A DNA stretch of 64,000 nucleotides, taken from Aralia elata (taxonomy: Eukaryota > Streptophyta > Magnoliopsida > Apiales > Araliaceae). The notes below the pieces were generated by a model that searched no databases, was not told the origin of the DNA, and worked only from the letters and a program-made list of their open reading frames with translations. Positions within the stretch are counted from its first letter, which is position 1. Each line of letters starts with the position of its first letter. The position numbers and the translations under genes were made by a program. This document shows, one piece after another, positions 33,869 through 45,800 of the stretch. The stretch is from positions 62,387,969 through 62,451,968 of the forward strand of contig CM068388.1 in the NCBI GenBank assembly GCA_034770075.1, given 5' to 3'.

Positions 33869-36313
33869 TGTGACGCCCCCAAATTCTCTACACTTTCCTG
33901 TAGCAGATCTGGTGCTCACGTGAAACTATACAACTATAAATATTCAATAAAATATGACTTCTATCTATCTAAGGTTCACAGTATCCCATAACAGATGATA
34001 ATTCCTGCCAGAACGTTATCTGTGTTTGGATACCCTTACTTGAATGTATATATTCATATCTCATGAATACTTCTTTCATATCGATATTCCCTATCTATCT
34101 GACATTCACAGTATTAATGATAAGATTGTTCTTGGAACTGAGGGGCGCATTCCGGTAAAGATGGCACCTTACTGGCGCTCATTAAGTATAACCTCAGCGC
34201 TTACAGAACTCCCAATATCATTTAAATACCCTCATTCAGATGTATAGTTCGTAAAGATATTGTATTTACTTAGTACAACTATGCTAAAGAAAGTAAAGAT
34301 CCGAGTATAACTCATTCGATGTAATAAAGGATAATAATATATTACATATCATTAAGTTCACTTACATCGTTCTCAGTACTATGTTATTACAACAAAGCCT
34401 TATAAAAGACTTGAGTTATTCAAAAACAGTAAATAAAACTAGTAAACATGTCCTTTTCCTTTGTCTATCCCAGAAGTGTCGGGATTATCATTTAAAACTG
34501 CAAAAGAAGATATATGCAAGAATGAGCTACAAATGCTCAGCAAGTTCATTTGAAAATATAAACACAATGTGTTTGATTTGAAAGATGTCAATGATGTATA
34601 ACTGAGGGTTCTGTACATGAACCATATATTTCAATTAGTTCTATCAGTCTTCAATGATTTAGAACCGTTTGATTTCGGATATCTGGTAGGGGATCAGCCT
34701 AACCAATATCCTAGGAGTGTGCATATCATCCTACAATTTTATGTCGATATATAATCAACATTTACCGACACCTTATATCAAGGTGTTTCAGTTGACCTTA
34801 CATCAAGGTGTTCCATTTCTCAGTATAAGATGTCATACCAAAACAATTTGGTTTGACACAATAATTTACGTTCGAATAAACAATATATGAATAATGATTC
34901 ATTTCTTAAGTTATGCTGAACAAGAAGCAATAACTTCAGAATAATTGATAGCAAGATGTAATAGACTTGCTTAAATATAACAAGGTTAGAAGACTTGCCT
35001 CGTATATCTTTTATAGTCAATATAACGGTCTAAACGTTCGTCGTAAATCCTACACGATTATAAGTTTATGTAGACAAATAAGCGTTTAATGATTAAATTC
35101 TTTTAAGTTTTATTTTGGGTATCATAATCGCATATAAATAAGACATCTTTTACAATATATGAAATAATTTTAGCATTATAACTACTTACAGAATGAATAT
35201 TTTTCAACTATATTTAAAATCAATTGAGCATTATAACTGCTTGTAAAATGAATATTCGACTATTAGATTTGAGAAAATTTCAGCATTATAACTACTTATA
35301 AAATGAATCTTTTTACTAAATAGTTGAAGAAATTCGGACATAGTAACTGCTTATAAAAGTATATTTTCTAATATATAAGAGAAATAAATCGGACATTATA
35401 ACTGCTTGTAAATAGGACTTTTGTACTATATACTTAAAATAATTTGGGCATTATAACTGCTTATAAAAGTATATTTTTACTAAATATATATAAAGAAAAA
35501 TGAAAATACTAACCACTAGGGTAATACCTCTTGTAGTTGGTAGCTTTACTTCCAATCGCGCAGCCTTTCGATGCTTAAAAAGTAATTTTTATCTCACAAT
35601 ATCTCTTAGAATATAAATATAGAGTGTTTTTGCTCTTGAACTGCTCTTGAAAAATAGTAAGGAATGAATGAACTGAGCTTGCTATTTATAGAAAAACCAA
35701 GTTTCACTAATTGCACGTTAGGGGCTCGGCTTATTACACTTTGGTACCTAGGTTAATTACACTTTAGTACCTAGCGTGTGCCAGGCGTAAGCTAGCGTGT
35801 GGCAGGTGTAAGCACGATAAAGCAGCTTGTCAGCGTAAGCACGACAGATCACTATATCAGTTTAAGCACGACACAACAGCTTACTAAAAATAATTTGTCA
35901 GGATGCTTTTTGGTGAAATCGTGGAAAGCACGACAAATCATTTTGTCAATGTAAGCACGACTAAGCAGCTTGACAAAAAAAATTTTATTTGACCAAATTT
36001 ATCGTTTGCATGATATAATCACAAAACACCTACTTCGAAATATCATTTCAATCTTTATTAAGCACATATGTTACAAACTTCAAATCTCATTAGGGTTTAA
36101 GGTTTTAAACTTTTCGATATCTAGTTTTACGTTATACGTTCTAATTCTAAACGTATACGATAATGTTTTCGAATCTTATTAAGTTTTCAAATATTACCTG
36201 AACAGCCGTTCATTAGAATATATCATCACATAACACAGAGTCGGAATAAGAAATTTCATTTAACAAACACATAATTTACATATACAAATTTTATTAGGGT
36301 TCGGAATATTACA
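33869..36313 (-). repeat. 5' LTR of Tekay element 1
   Basis: 2445 bases, same ends as 16535-19148. Six copies of the 54-56 base unit (35162-35485) and two of the 21-base unit (35774-35812). Followed by the TSD TATAC at 36314-36318. Confidence 0.93.
35681..35692 (-). promoter_or_regulatory. TATA box of the Tekay element 1 5' LTR
   Basis: The minus strand reads TATAAATAGC. The same box occurs at 18456-18471 in the other LTR, as expected for the LTR promoter. Confidence 0.6.
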
Positions 36314-36318
36314 TATAC

Positions 36319-38075
36319 TATGAAGCAGACAAAGATAAGGGACAGTGTGGTATATGCAGCTTGCATCGGTACAAGGTGACAAAAAGTGGGGGGAAGGAGA
36401 AACATGTGCCCAAGATGATCTTACGGTACTTTCCTCTTGTGTCGAGGATTCAACGCCTATTCATGTTGTCCCACATGGCTCAGCATATGACTTGACATAG
36501 AACAAGGGACGTCGTGCCTGGTCAGCTGACTCACCTTGTAGATGGAGATGAATGGAAGAAGTTTGATGAAAATTTTTCAGAATTTGTTGAGGAAGTTAGG
36601 AATGTCAGGCTTGGCATGGCTACGGATAACTTTTGCCCATTTAATAATTTTAGCTAGCCCTACTCTGTTTGGCCAGTGATCATGGTAACTTACAATCTTC
36701 CACCGTCAATGTGCATGAAGGATCCGTTTCTATTCATGACTTTACTCATATCAAGGGATAAGAGTCCTACAAAAGACACAAACGTGTACCTCAGACTATT
36801 AGTCGATGAACTTAAGATGTTGTGGGAGACGGGTCCGAGATGAAAATTGTGGTGATGAAGGCATCTTTATTATGGACTATCATTGACATTCCGGCACTTG
36901 GGATGATCAGTGGTTGGTCAACTTACGGGAAGTTGTCATGTCCAGTCTGTATGGGGGATGTGCAAGGCACACAACTACGTCATAGGTGGAAAACTAGCTT
37001 CTTTGGAATTGCTCGAAGATTCTTGCCTGCTGACCATAGTTACAAAAAGATGTCTGCACAGTTTAACAGAAAGACAAAGAAAAAGGGGTTGTTGGACGTT
37101 TATCGGGCAACGAGATATTAGGCTGGCTAAATGATCTAACATTTTCACCGCCAGGGAAGGAGCATGCTAAGTTGAAAACAATAGGGTACGAGATAACTCA
37201 TAATTGGACACACTCGCCCATGTGGTTTGAGTTGCCATACTGGGTCACATTATCGGTCCGTCATTGTATAGATGTCGTGCATACAGAAAAAAATGTATTC
37301 GAGAACTTGTTATATATCGTGTTATATGTGAGTGGTAAAACAAAAGACACTGATAAAGGACGTATATATTTAGTGGCAATGAAGTTCAGACGAGAATTGT
37401 GGCTTTGACCTAACAACTAAAACCAAAAGCTCCATTTTGTCCTACGAAGCAACAGGTTGAAGACAATTGGACGTGGGTAAGTGCATTGCAACTCCCAGAT
37501 GGATATGCTTCTAACATTTCTCATTGTAATAAGGTTAAGCAGCTGAAAATAACTGGGTTCAAAAGTCACGATTGCCATGTGTTCATGCAAAAGTTGATGC
37601 CAATTACATTCCGCGAGATGTTACCTAGGAAATTTGTTGATGCCTTGACCGAACTATCAAATTTCTTTCGGGATCTTTTCTCAACGGTAATAAGGTACAG
37701 TGATGTGGACCAGATGGAGAAGAATATAGTGCTGATAATATGCAATCTCGAAATGATCATACCTCCGAGGTTCTTTGACTCGATGGAGCATTTGCCTATT
37801 CATCTACTATATGAAATGAAACTTGGAGGACCGGTGCAATATCGGTGGATATATCCTTTTGAGAGGTAATATCATCTATATACTTAAACTGTGATGATAT
37901 TTGTAACTTGTACTATAAGTATTATTTCCGTTCAATCATATTTCAGGTATATGCGTCGATTAAAGTAAAAAGTGAAAACCAAAGCTCGTGTAGAGGGTTC
38001 AATTGTTGAACGCTATATAGATGAAGAGCTTTTCAACTTCTGCTCTTTATACTTTGACAATGTAGTAGCGAATGA
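36319..38075 (+). pseudogene. CACTA transposase (tnp2 / RNase H-like domain), C-terminal part
   Basis: Directly after the TSD the gene continues with YEADKDKGQCG. The tnp2 catalytic region follows: GMATDNFCPFNNF (family motif with an acidic residue), YSVWPVIMVTYNLPPSMCMK, ISGWSTYGKLSCPVC, FELPYWVTLSVRHCIDVVH and LPIHLLYEMKLGGPVQYRW. An 81-base intron at 37866-37946 (GTAATATC to TTTCAG) separates YPFER from MRRLK, a conserved place in TNPD genes. Breaks include a TGA after about 59 codons, a TAG after FNNFS, frame changes near 36830 and 37095, and stops after RELWL and RRLK. The similarity ends near SLYFDN at about 38065. The element cannot be autonomous. Confidence 0.85.
37866..37946 (+). other. 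Intron of the CACTA transposase gene
   Basis: GTAATATC donor and CATATTTCAG acceptor. Joining the flanking sequence keeps the frame through the family motif YPFERYM. Confidence 0.75.
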
Positions 38076-38373
38076 CTAAAGAAAGTAGGGAAATCCATAG
38101 AAGAAGAGTGGAATATGAAAGGGCAAATCCGCCAAGGACCAAGAGAAGAGCAAGAGAAAGAAGGGACTAAGGTTTGAAATCTTTTGTAATTTTCTCTTTC
38201 TCTTTATTTGATGAAACTGCCATAGAATGTAATATTCAATTGATCATCAATAAAATACATGAGTTTATCTAGAAGTACAGTTGCTCACTGTGCTATAAGA
38301 CATGTTTATTTTTATAAGCATTTGCACTAGAATTGATGATATGATTCAAACTACTCGTTTATGTCAACATCAA

Positions 38374-38385
38374 ATAGGGGGAGAT
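38374..38385 (+). other. Polypurine tract of copia element 2
   Basis: ATAGGGGGAGAT directly before TGTTAGG. Confidence 0.8.
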
Positions 38386-40218
38386 TGTTAGGAATCATGG
38401 GTTAAATTTGATGTTGTTTCTTAATGTATATGTGTATCAGTAGCTGAATTGTAAAGTCCTTAGTGAAAGTCATATGTACAAGGACTTAGTACAAGGACTT
38501 AGTAATAGAAAAGATCAAATGTGTTAGGATGATCTAAGTTGTATTGAACATCTATCTGATCTAAACATATTTGTAATATTAAGTATTGTAAAGGCCTTTA
38601 TTGAAAGTGATGTACAAAGGACTTAGAAATAGAAAAGATTAAACTTGTTAGGTTGATCTTATGTGCTGATCGTAGAGTACAGCCACACTAACGGTCAAGG
38701 ATCGTAGAGTAATTAGTCAACCTCGTAGAGTCAAAGTACACCATCACAAGGTTTGCCACAAGGACGTAGAGCTCCCTCGTTAGAACGTAGAAGCGTCCTC
38801 GACAGGACGTAGAGCTTCCTCGGCAGGACGTAGAGCTTCCTCGGCAGAACGTAGAGCTTCCTAGTTAGGACGTAGAGCACCCTCGGCAGGATGTAGAGCT
38901 TCCTCAGCAGGACATAGAGCTTTCTCGTCAGGACGTAGAACGCCATTGGCAGGACATAGAGCGCCCTCGACAGGACGTAGAGTTGTCCCTAAATCTCAAG
39001 ACAAACTCTAAGAATCATAAAGTGATATCTACCAGTGCTCACAGACTAAATCAGCACCTCTAATGAAGAACATAAAGACAAAGCGTTGATGCTATCTCAG
39101 AATGATCAGAATAACTTATGAAGATCATAGTGAATGTTTGCAAGAATCAATTGACTATAGAAAAACAACTCTATAATCACACCGGTGACATTACGACTAG
39201 CAAGATCGTAGAGTCAACATGTCAGATGAAGCAACTCAGATCCGGAATGAATATTCTAAGTTACCCATAACGAATAAATAGTAGAAAGACCTGCCCGTGA
39301 TGGTTGCTGAATATTAAATAAATCATTGGGAAGCAAACAACTATAATATGCAAATATTCAGAGCACTACTCCTACCACTATCTTGGTACAGGCTAATGGA
39401 AGCTGACTCATCCCACTACTGCAGTCAACAAGGAATAAACTATTCCTAAGTTCAACAACTCATCTCAAGGGAAGATTCAGATGCAACGACTTCATTTCAA
39501 CAAAATGATTTTTTAGTGGCATCTACATAAGGTAGATAGATTGAAGTTTCAAAGTGAGCAAGCACAATGAAAAGAAGATAATATCTGAAACATCATCATT
39601 CTACAACCCGAAGGGGAACATCTTGCTTCGTTGCTGAGTCTATCAAACCATATGTTTCAAACAACTCAGTAGCAACAAAAACATCACTCTCTATCAAGTG
39701 AAACGGTCAACAGGTGACCAACCGAAGTCAAGTCTGCTAGACTTGCTAAGTACCAAAGGGTACGAGAGATTCTAAGGCTGCTGGTCTTAGTTTATAGAGT
39801 TCCAAGGCTGCTGGCTTTGAAGAGTACGTTGTGTACTGGTGTTCCAAGACTGCGGGTCTTGAAGGAATCTTTGTGATTCAATTGTAACGATATCCTTAGT
39901 GGATTTGCTACTCGAGGAGTAGAACAGTGGAGTAGGAGTCTTGTGTGCTCTGAACCACTTAAAGCCTTGTCTCTATCTCTTTGCACTCCTTAACTGCCAT
40001 AACTGCTATAACTGTTTTATCACATCTTAATTACATCCTTGACTACCATTCTATCTCTAGAAGGGGTTTTCTAAAATCATATTCTGTTGTGCTTAGTTAT
40101 TTGATAAACACCTAAAACTGTTAAGTCACTCTTTTGAAAACAAGAAAAAGGAAAAGTTTTTTAAAGAATCTATTTAACCCCCCCTTCTAGATATCTTTTG
40201 TGCCTCTGGAAACTAACA
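38386..40218 (+). repeat. 3' LTR of copia element 2
   Basis: 1833 bases, TG...CA ends. Contains a 21-base minisatellite, dispersed CGTAGAGT words (38663-38735, 39204-39215) and repeated CCAAGGCTGCTGG motifs near 39770-39860. It ends right at the beginning of a gypsy integrase scrap, which would be its target. Confidence 0.75.
38761..38984. repeat. 21-base minisatellite in the copia LTR
   Basis: Ten units plus a partial one, consensus AGGACGTAGAGCTTCCTCGG plus C. One unit has 22 bases. The minus strand is open for 71 codons (38731-38946) and translates as a 7-residue repeat, LYVLPRK, because 21 is a multiple of three. No evidence that it is translated. Confidence 0.95.
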
Positions 40219-40345
40219 CCTATATCTAGTGAACCTTGGGTTGACTTATCTATGGATTTTATGTTGGGTTTACCTAGGTCTAAGCATGGTCATGATTCCA
40301 TATTTGTGGTCGTGGATAGATTTTCAAAGATAACACATTTTATTT
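40219..40345 (+). pseudogene. Scrap of a Ty3/gypsy integrase
   Basis: The plus strand encodes EPWVDLSMDFMLGLPRSKHG and IFVVVDRFSKITHFI, the part of a gypsy integrase around the first catalytic Asp. About 42 codons remain. It differs from the Tekay copies here (MDFVVGLPTTQKG), so it comes from another gypsy lineage, and it lies opposite to the Athila remains that follow. The right junction is somewhere at 40340-40360. Confidence 0.75.
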
Positions 40346-41300
40346 TCCTGGAATTCGTTAAGAACAGAAGCAATAATAACAGGTAAAGTAGATGATTCAC
40401 CCAAATAAGTAAACCTGAGATGGCTAGGTAATGGTTTAAGTTTAAGTGTATGAGGTATCTCAAGAGATAGCTTCAAGCGCTCTAAGGACTTGTCTGTATG
40501 CTCCAAAGGTTCAACAGGAATTTTGAATTTGTGTAGCCTTGGCAATGCATCTAATATCTGAAGAAACTCTATCATCTCCAGATCATCCATATCAACATCC
40601 CCCAATAAAGTAGTTTCCAACCGATCCTTAGTCATTGTCCTCAAAAATTCATCATTCACCACCTTCTCTACCACATCCATCCAGAAACACTCCTCTTCAT
40701 CTTTAGGAAACTTTATGGCCTTGAACACATTGAATGTCACTTCTTGGTCTTGAACTCTCATAGTCAGTTCTACTTTCTGCACATCTATGAGTGCTCTACC
40801 AGTTGCTAAGAACGGCCTTCCAAGTATGATAGGGATGTCTTTGTCCTCTTCATAATCCAAGATAACGAAATCAGCTAGGAATATGAATTTGTCGACTTTC
40901 AAAAGAATGTCCTCCATAATACCCCTGGGATATGTAACTAACCTATCCGTAAGTTGAAGAGAGATGTTTGTTGGTTTCGGAGTAGGTAGACCCAACTGCA
41001 CATATATCGATAAAGGCATGAGGTTGATGCTAGCACCCAAATCACACAAACATCTATTGATTAACAAGCTACCAATAGTGAAAGGAATAGTAAAGTTACC
41101 AGGATCTTTTAACTTCGGCGGTAACTTCTTTTGCAGTATAACATTACACTCTTCATTCAATGCTACTGTTTCATAATCTCCAAGTTTTTTCTTCCTTGAC
41201 AAAATTCCTTTCATGAACTTGGCGTAGCTTGGCATCTGCTCTAGAGCTTTTTCAAATGGTATGTTAATTTTTAGCTTCTTAAAAACCTCGAGGAATTTGG
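40346..41300 (-). pseudogene. Athila protease region
   Basis: A 303-codon frame begins near MPSYAKFMKGILSRKKKLGD. It contains the aspartic protease motif LCDLGASINLMPLS (Leu for the usual Ser/Thr in D-S-G, normal for Athila) and IPIILGRPFLATGRALIDV. It runs into LRFTYLGESSTLPVIIAS, the usual link to RT, and is cut there. The upstream link to gag has stops near 41325-41320. Confidence 0.85.
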
Positions 41301-42723
41301 AAAATTGCTTTTCTAATTTCTATTTCTGAACTCTCTGTAGATATGAAACTAGTGGGTATGCCACTGATTGATTTGCTTTCTCTTTTTCTCTTGGCTTAGT
41401 TTTCATTTTCTTTTCTTTCTCTTCCAAATTTCCTACAAAATCTGTAACTGGAGTACGGCGCGGTCGTGCTGCCTTTCCTTGTATTTCGGGCTCGGTCGCA
41501 CTGTCCAGCAGAAGTTGTTTCCCACATCTAAGTGTTACAGCTTGGCATTGTTCCTTACCATCTCTCTTTGGGTTAACTTCTGTGTTACTTGGCAGAGATC
41601 CTTGAGGTCTGTTGTTCAAAATATTGGCCATCTGACCCACTTGATTCTCTAAATTTCTGATGGCGACTGCTTGACTCTTTACTCGCCATATACTTCATCA
41701 AGAGCTCTTCTAAATCTGGTTTCTTTTCTGTTTGCGGTTGTGTGGCTATTTCCTGATATTGATTATGAAATCTAGGGGGTTATGATGATCTAGGAGCTTG
41801 CTAATGATTTTGATTGTTGCTCCATGACAAATTTGGATGGTTTCTTGCCCCCGAATTGTAAATATGTTGGTATGGATTTGGAGGACGTTGGTAGCTACCC
41901 ACAAACTGCACTGATTCAGGGTTAATGGCATAATGATCGGTAGGATGTGCACCTGCACATAGCTCACAAACAAAAGCTACTTGCTGAGTTTTTGACTCTG
42001 CTATAACATCGATCTTTTTAGACATAGCTGCCATCTGAGCTACTAATGTTGTGACTGCATCTACTTCTAATACCCTGGCTACCTTGTGATGATTCATCCT
42101 CGTAGTTGGCCATTGATAGTTATTCGCTTCCATTGTCTCCAATAATTCAAAAGCCTCATCAAAACTTTTATCTATAAGTGCTCCTCCCATAGCTGCACCT
42201 ATGCTCGTTCGAGTATTACTACTTAACCTATTGTAGAATGTCTGAACCTGTAGCCACTTAGGTAACCCATGATGCGAGCATCGTCTCAATAAGTCTTTGA
42301 ACCTCTCCCAAGCCTCACATAGTGACTCTCCATGTTGTTGCTCAAAGGTAGAAATATCATTCCTCATCTTAGGAGTTTTAGCCGGCGAAAAGAATTCCGC
42401 TAAAAATTTCTGGGCCAAGTCATCCCAGGTCGTAATGGATCCCGACAGGAGTGAATGTAGCCAACTCTTTGCTTTATCCCTCAGAGTGAATAAAAATAGA
42501 CGTAATCTAACCGCATCATCCAAAACATTCTTATACTTGAATGTATCACAAATCTCAAGAAAGCTCACCAAATGTTCATTTGAATCATCATTTGGAAATA
42601 TCCCAAACTGTACTGAGTTTTGAATCATCTGAATTGTACCCAGTTTAATCTCAAAGGTGTGTGCTGTGATCGTTGGCCTCGTGATGCTTAACTTGATCTC
42701 GTCTATTTTAGGCATGGCATATT
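41301..42723 (-). pseudogene. Athila gag, main part
   Basis: From the insertion point at 42723 the frame reads EYAMPKIDEIKLSITRPTI and then the retrotransposon gag domain (LRLFLFTLRDKAKSWLHSL, GSITTWDDLAQKFLAEFF, ESLCEAWERFKDLLRRC). A short Cys/His motif follows (CELCAGAHPTDHY). A stop near 41800 and frame changes at about 41750 precede a basic linker (41320-41640). The apparent start of this frame inside the adjacent LTR is an artefact. The true N-terminus lies at 61246-61276. Confidence 0.87.
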
Positions 42724-42818
42724 CCCTCTTTGACGCCCCCAAATCTGAGTACTTGAAACTCGTATTTGGTGCATCACGATACCATTTCTTTGAGCTGTTT
42801 AATATATTACAAACTTAA

Positions 42819-45800
42819 TGTGACGCCCCCAAATTCGGGTCTCCAGATACCCGGATCTGGTCATCACGATCCAATACAAACATTCAACTCTAACAACATA
42901 TGATATCTAAAAGTGCGGAATATATAAACATACGTTGTCCATTACAAGGTGTTACTAGTCCCAGAATACGATTAACCTTAAACGTTTACAAAATACATAC
43001 CTTAAATAACTATCAAGGTTTAGATTACATTAACAGAAATTAATTAACACATAAATCTAACGTCTGCTACTAGAAAATCTATCATTTCATCTTTTCTTTC
43101 CCTTTGTTCTTCCCTGACGTCTCGGGTTTAGCTGCAATGAAATCATGATATAGCAAGAATGAGCAACGAGTTTGCCCAGCAAGTTTAAAGTACAACAATA
43201 GAGATATATCATGATGAAGGGATATTAAAGGGATTTCAACAATAGAGTAATCAGAAGCAAGAACATTAAATGCTTTTAGAACAAATGATAGTCAGATAGA
43301 CTTTGAACGATAACTTCCAGAGGAGTCAATAGCTGGTTGACCCTCTGGTTACTGGCTACAGAATAACGTACTTGAGGGGATCAGCCTCGCGTACCCTATG
43401 TATATGCATAACATTTAATTCTGCTATTTGTACCTTATATACGGTACGTGGGGTACTCCCCTATAAATAAAGGGGTGTTCATACAGTCTAAGAATCCTTA
43501 CCATTGATTGGTTCGGATAGCTTTTATAAATTTTCACAAAATTGTCTGACCGAACAAGGGTTCAGACTTAACCATGAATGGTTCATAAAACTTCTGAATT
43601 TAATTCAATATTCGAATTCAAATGCATGAGTGCGAATACCAAAAAGTACACAGATGTGGATTAATTTTAAAAGTAATTAGACCACTTATAGCATGCTTGG
43701 AGATAAAATTCAAGCTTAAAGAACACTTGCAATAACATATACCTTTTGCATGAATTAAAATACTGCATAAGGTTTTAGAAGTATTGCCCAAGGTAAAAGT
43801 TGAGTAAGGAAGAACTTGCAATAATGTAAGAAGTTTAGGGTTAGGAACTTGCAGAAATCAAAGTTCGGGATAGAGGACTTGCCTGTTTGCTCAGCTACAG
43901 ATAAATTCTAGCTTTAATTAATTGATCTCGAGTGACCTATCATTGGATAAAGTCGATTTATCAATTAACAGTTGTGTATTTGACACCTCTCACTATACCT
44001 TTTACTCAACAGGTAAAATTCACCATTTAAATTTAATTACTAATTAACATTAGTTAATCATAAATTTATTAATGACCTTTATCTATCTTAAACAGATAAT
44101 AATTAATCATGGTCACTATCATTTGAATACTCAATTTGTTACCTTTAACAATCCTTATAAATTTATTTTGGTTTAAAGATAACAGAAAACCATAAATCAA
44201 TTATTTAGTTGCCTTACTCTTAATTGCCACTACCTTAGGGGTAATTTAGTAATTGTTGTACTTGTCCTTTATTCAACATTAATTAATGTATAAATTTACA
44301 CACTTAATTATTATTTAATATTAATAATCGCTAAGTGTTTATTATCTTTATTTATTAAGGGCCACAGCTAAATATTTAACTTATAAATCTCCCTTATACT
44401 TAATCATTATTTCATTAATGATTAAGTAGTTAATTTCCTTCTTATTCAATAACTTAATTATTATTAATTAATTAATAAATAAATTCTTAGTAACTTTATT
44501 TACTATTAATAGCTAATAAGTAATTATTTTATTAACTTTATTCATATTTAATTATTAACTAAATATTTATTATCTTTATTTATTATTTATTAACAAATAA
44601 TAAATAATTATTTTACTAACTTTATTCATATTTAATTATTATTATTAAATATTTATTATATTTATTTATTATTTATTAATAAATAATAAATAATTATTTT
44701 ATTAACTTTATTCATATTTAATTATTATTATTATTAAATAATAATTAAATATTTATTATCTTTATTTATTATTTATTGACAATAAATAATTATTTAATTA
44801 ACTTTATTATTTAATATTAATTAAATAATAATTAGAATATTTATTATCTTTATTAGTGAAAATAAATAAATACTTATTTTTGTTAATTTTATTTATTAAC
44901 ATAATACTAATTAGTTTGCAATGCACTATTAACTTCAAATTAGTAACCTATATTTGGGTCGGTGATAGTACAGTTAGTTAATTGTTGTATTAACCAGCCA
45001 CTAGTGATGTACCATGTTTCCTGCAAATTATTTGCAACCCAACCCAATGAAAACATCATAACACCTTATGTATTATAACAACACAGAAGGGAACTTACAA
45101 ATCCATCAATGTGTTACAATATCATACTTGTCAATTTCCAGTAACGCATATAAACACTAATTTCACTCGGCTGCTAGACCCCACACAAGCCTAAATCAAT
45201 TTATCCCAACACAAGAAACAAACTGCCCAATTCGGCAAAACAGATACTACAATATAGAGGAGAAAACGAAACAGTACCCAGATTCCTAAATCAAATAACC
45301 CAACTCAGTATACTAACATACTTGTTGACCTAAACAAAAACAACATAATACCAGTTTTCTCCGAATCAAAACCAACAAGGTTATTAACAATTTATTACCA
45401 GATTTTAAATCCAAAAATTGAATACAATGTTCTGGGTTTTCAAACCAAAGCAATACCCAAAACTAAATCCCAATACAGAGACATATTCAATACCAAACAT
45501 ACAGTCCACAACCCAATTTCAACAAACACATAATACCAGGTTTTCCAATCAAGACCATACAATAATAGATGCTTAAACCCAGCAATAATAATACAAATCT
45601 CAAACAAGAATGACCCAATACAATAGTCACAATTCGAAATCAAAGAAGGGAAACATTTAAGCCTAAAATAAAAAAAAAACTGTTATAGCAGTTTACTGCT
45701 ATACCTTGGACTTGATCGAACGGCAGTTTTCCTTCTCCTTCCAAAGTAATCAACGAATCCAGCAGACATTCAAAACCAATTCACTGCTTTCTCTTCTCTC

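Larger units (their letters stand above)
16535..36313 (-). mobile_element. Ty3/gypsy Tekay-type chromovirus 1, complete but decayed, with a copia insertion
   Basis: Bounded by LTRs 16535-19148 (3' LTR) and 33869-36313 (5' LTR), both TGTGACGCC...ATTACA on the plus strand, and by the TSD TATAC. Order on the minus strand: 5' LTR, Met primer site, extra ORF, gag, protease, RT, RNase H, integrase, remnant chromodomain, polypurine tract, 3' LTR. The copia element at 23987-33217 interrupts the extra ORF. The LTRs differ by scattered substitutions (a few percent by eye) and by repeat copy number, so this insertion is much older than the element at 42819. It destroyed the CACTA transposase gene. Confidence 0.93.
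13420..38075 (+). mobile_element. CACTA (En/Spm) transposon, interrupted and lacking its 3' end
   Basis: The 5' terminal repeat CACTACAAGAAAAAGGG (13420-13436) is the classic plant CACTA terminus. It is followed by a subterminal array of TTCCGACGGAA-type motifs to about 13690. A TNPD/tnp2 transposase gene follows (15839-16534, then 36319-38075). The 19.8 kb between the two gene parts is a Tekay retrotransposon inserted with a 5-base TSD (TATAC, 16530-16534 and 36314-36318). The 3' half after about 38075, including the second gene and the 3' terminal repeat, is missing. A copia fragment takes its place. The three bases before the element are AGC, but the matching duplication is lost. Confidence 0.88.
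38076..40218 (+). mobile_element. 3' end of a second copia element (SIRE/Maximus-like), 5' part deleted
   Basis: 38096-38170 is the end of an open frame, very basic (RRRVEYERANPPRTKRRARE), then about 200 bases of spacer, a polypurine tract (ATAGGGGGAGAT, 38374-38385) and an LTR from TGTTAGGAATCATGGG (38386) to ACTAACA (40218). The PPT-LTR layout is typical of copia elements. The LTR end region (GTAACGATATCCTTAGTGGATTTGC and following) resembles SIRE-type LTRs, which is a tentative assignment. No second LTR lies in the window. The left edge joins the CACTA transposase near 38075. Confidence 0.7.

Noticed and set aside
38731..38946. Heptad-repeat ORF as a leucine-zipper protein
   Set aside because: It is a by-product of a 21-base minisatellite in an LTR on the antisense strand.
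42724..42742. Apparent N-terminus of the Athila gag frame inside the LTR
   Set aside because: The first residues come from solo LTR sequence; the TSD shows that the real start is at 61276.
43618..43821. 67-codon minus-strand ORF present in both LTRs of Tekay element 2 (53781-53984)
   Set aside because: Identity is explained by the near-identical LTRs, so it carries no sign of selection.
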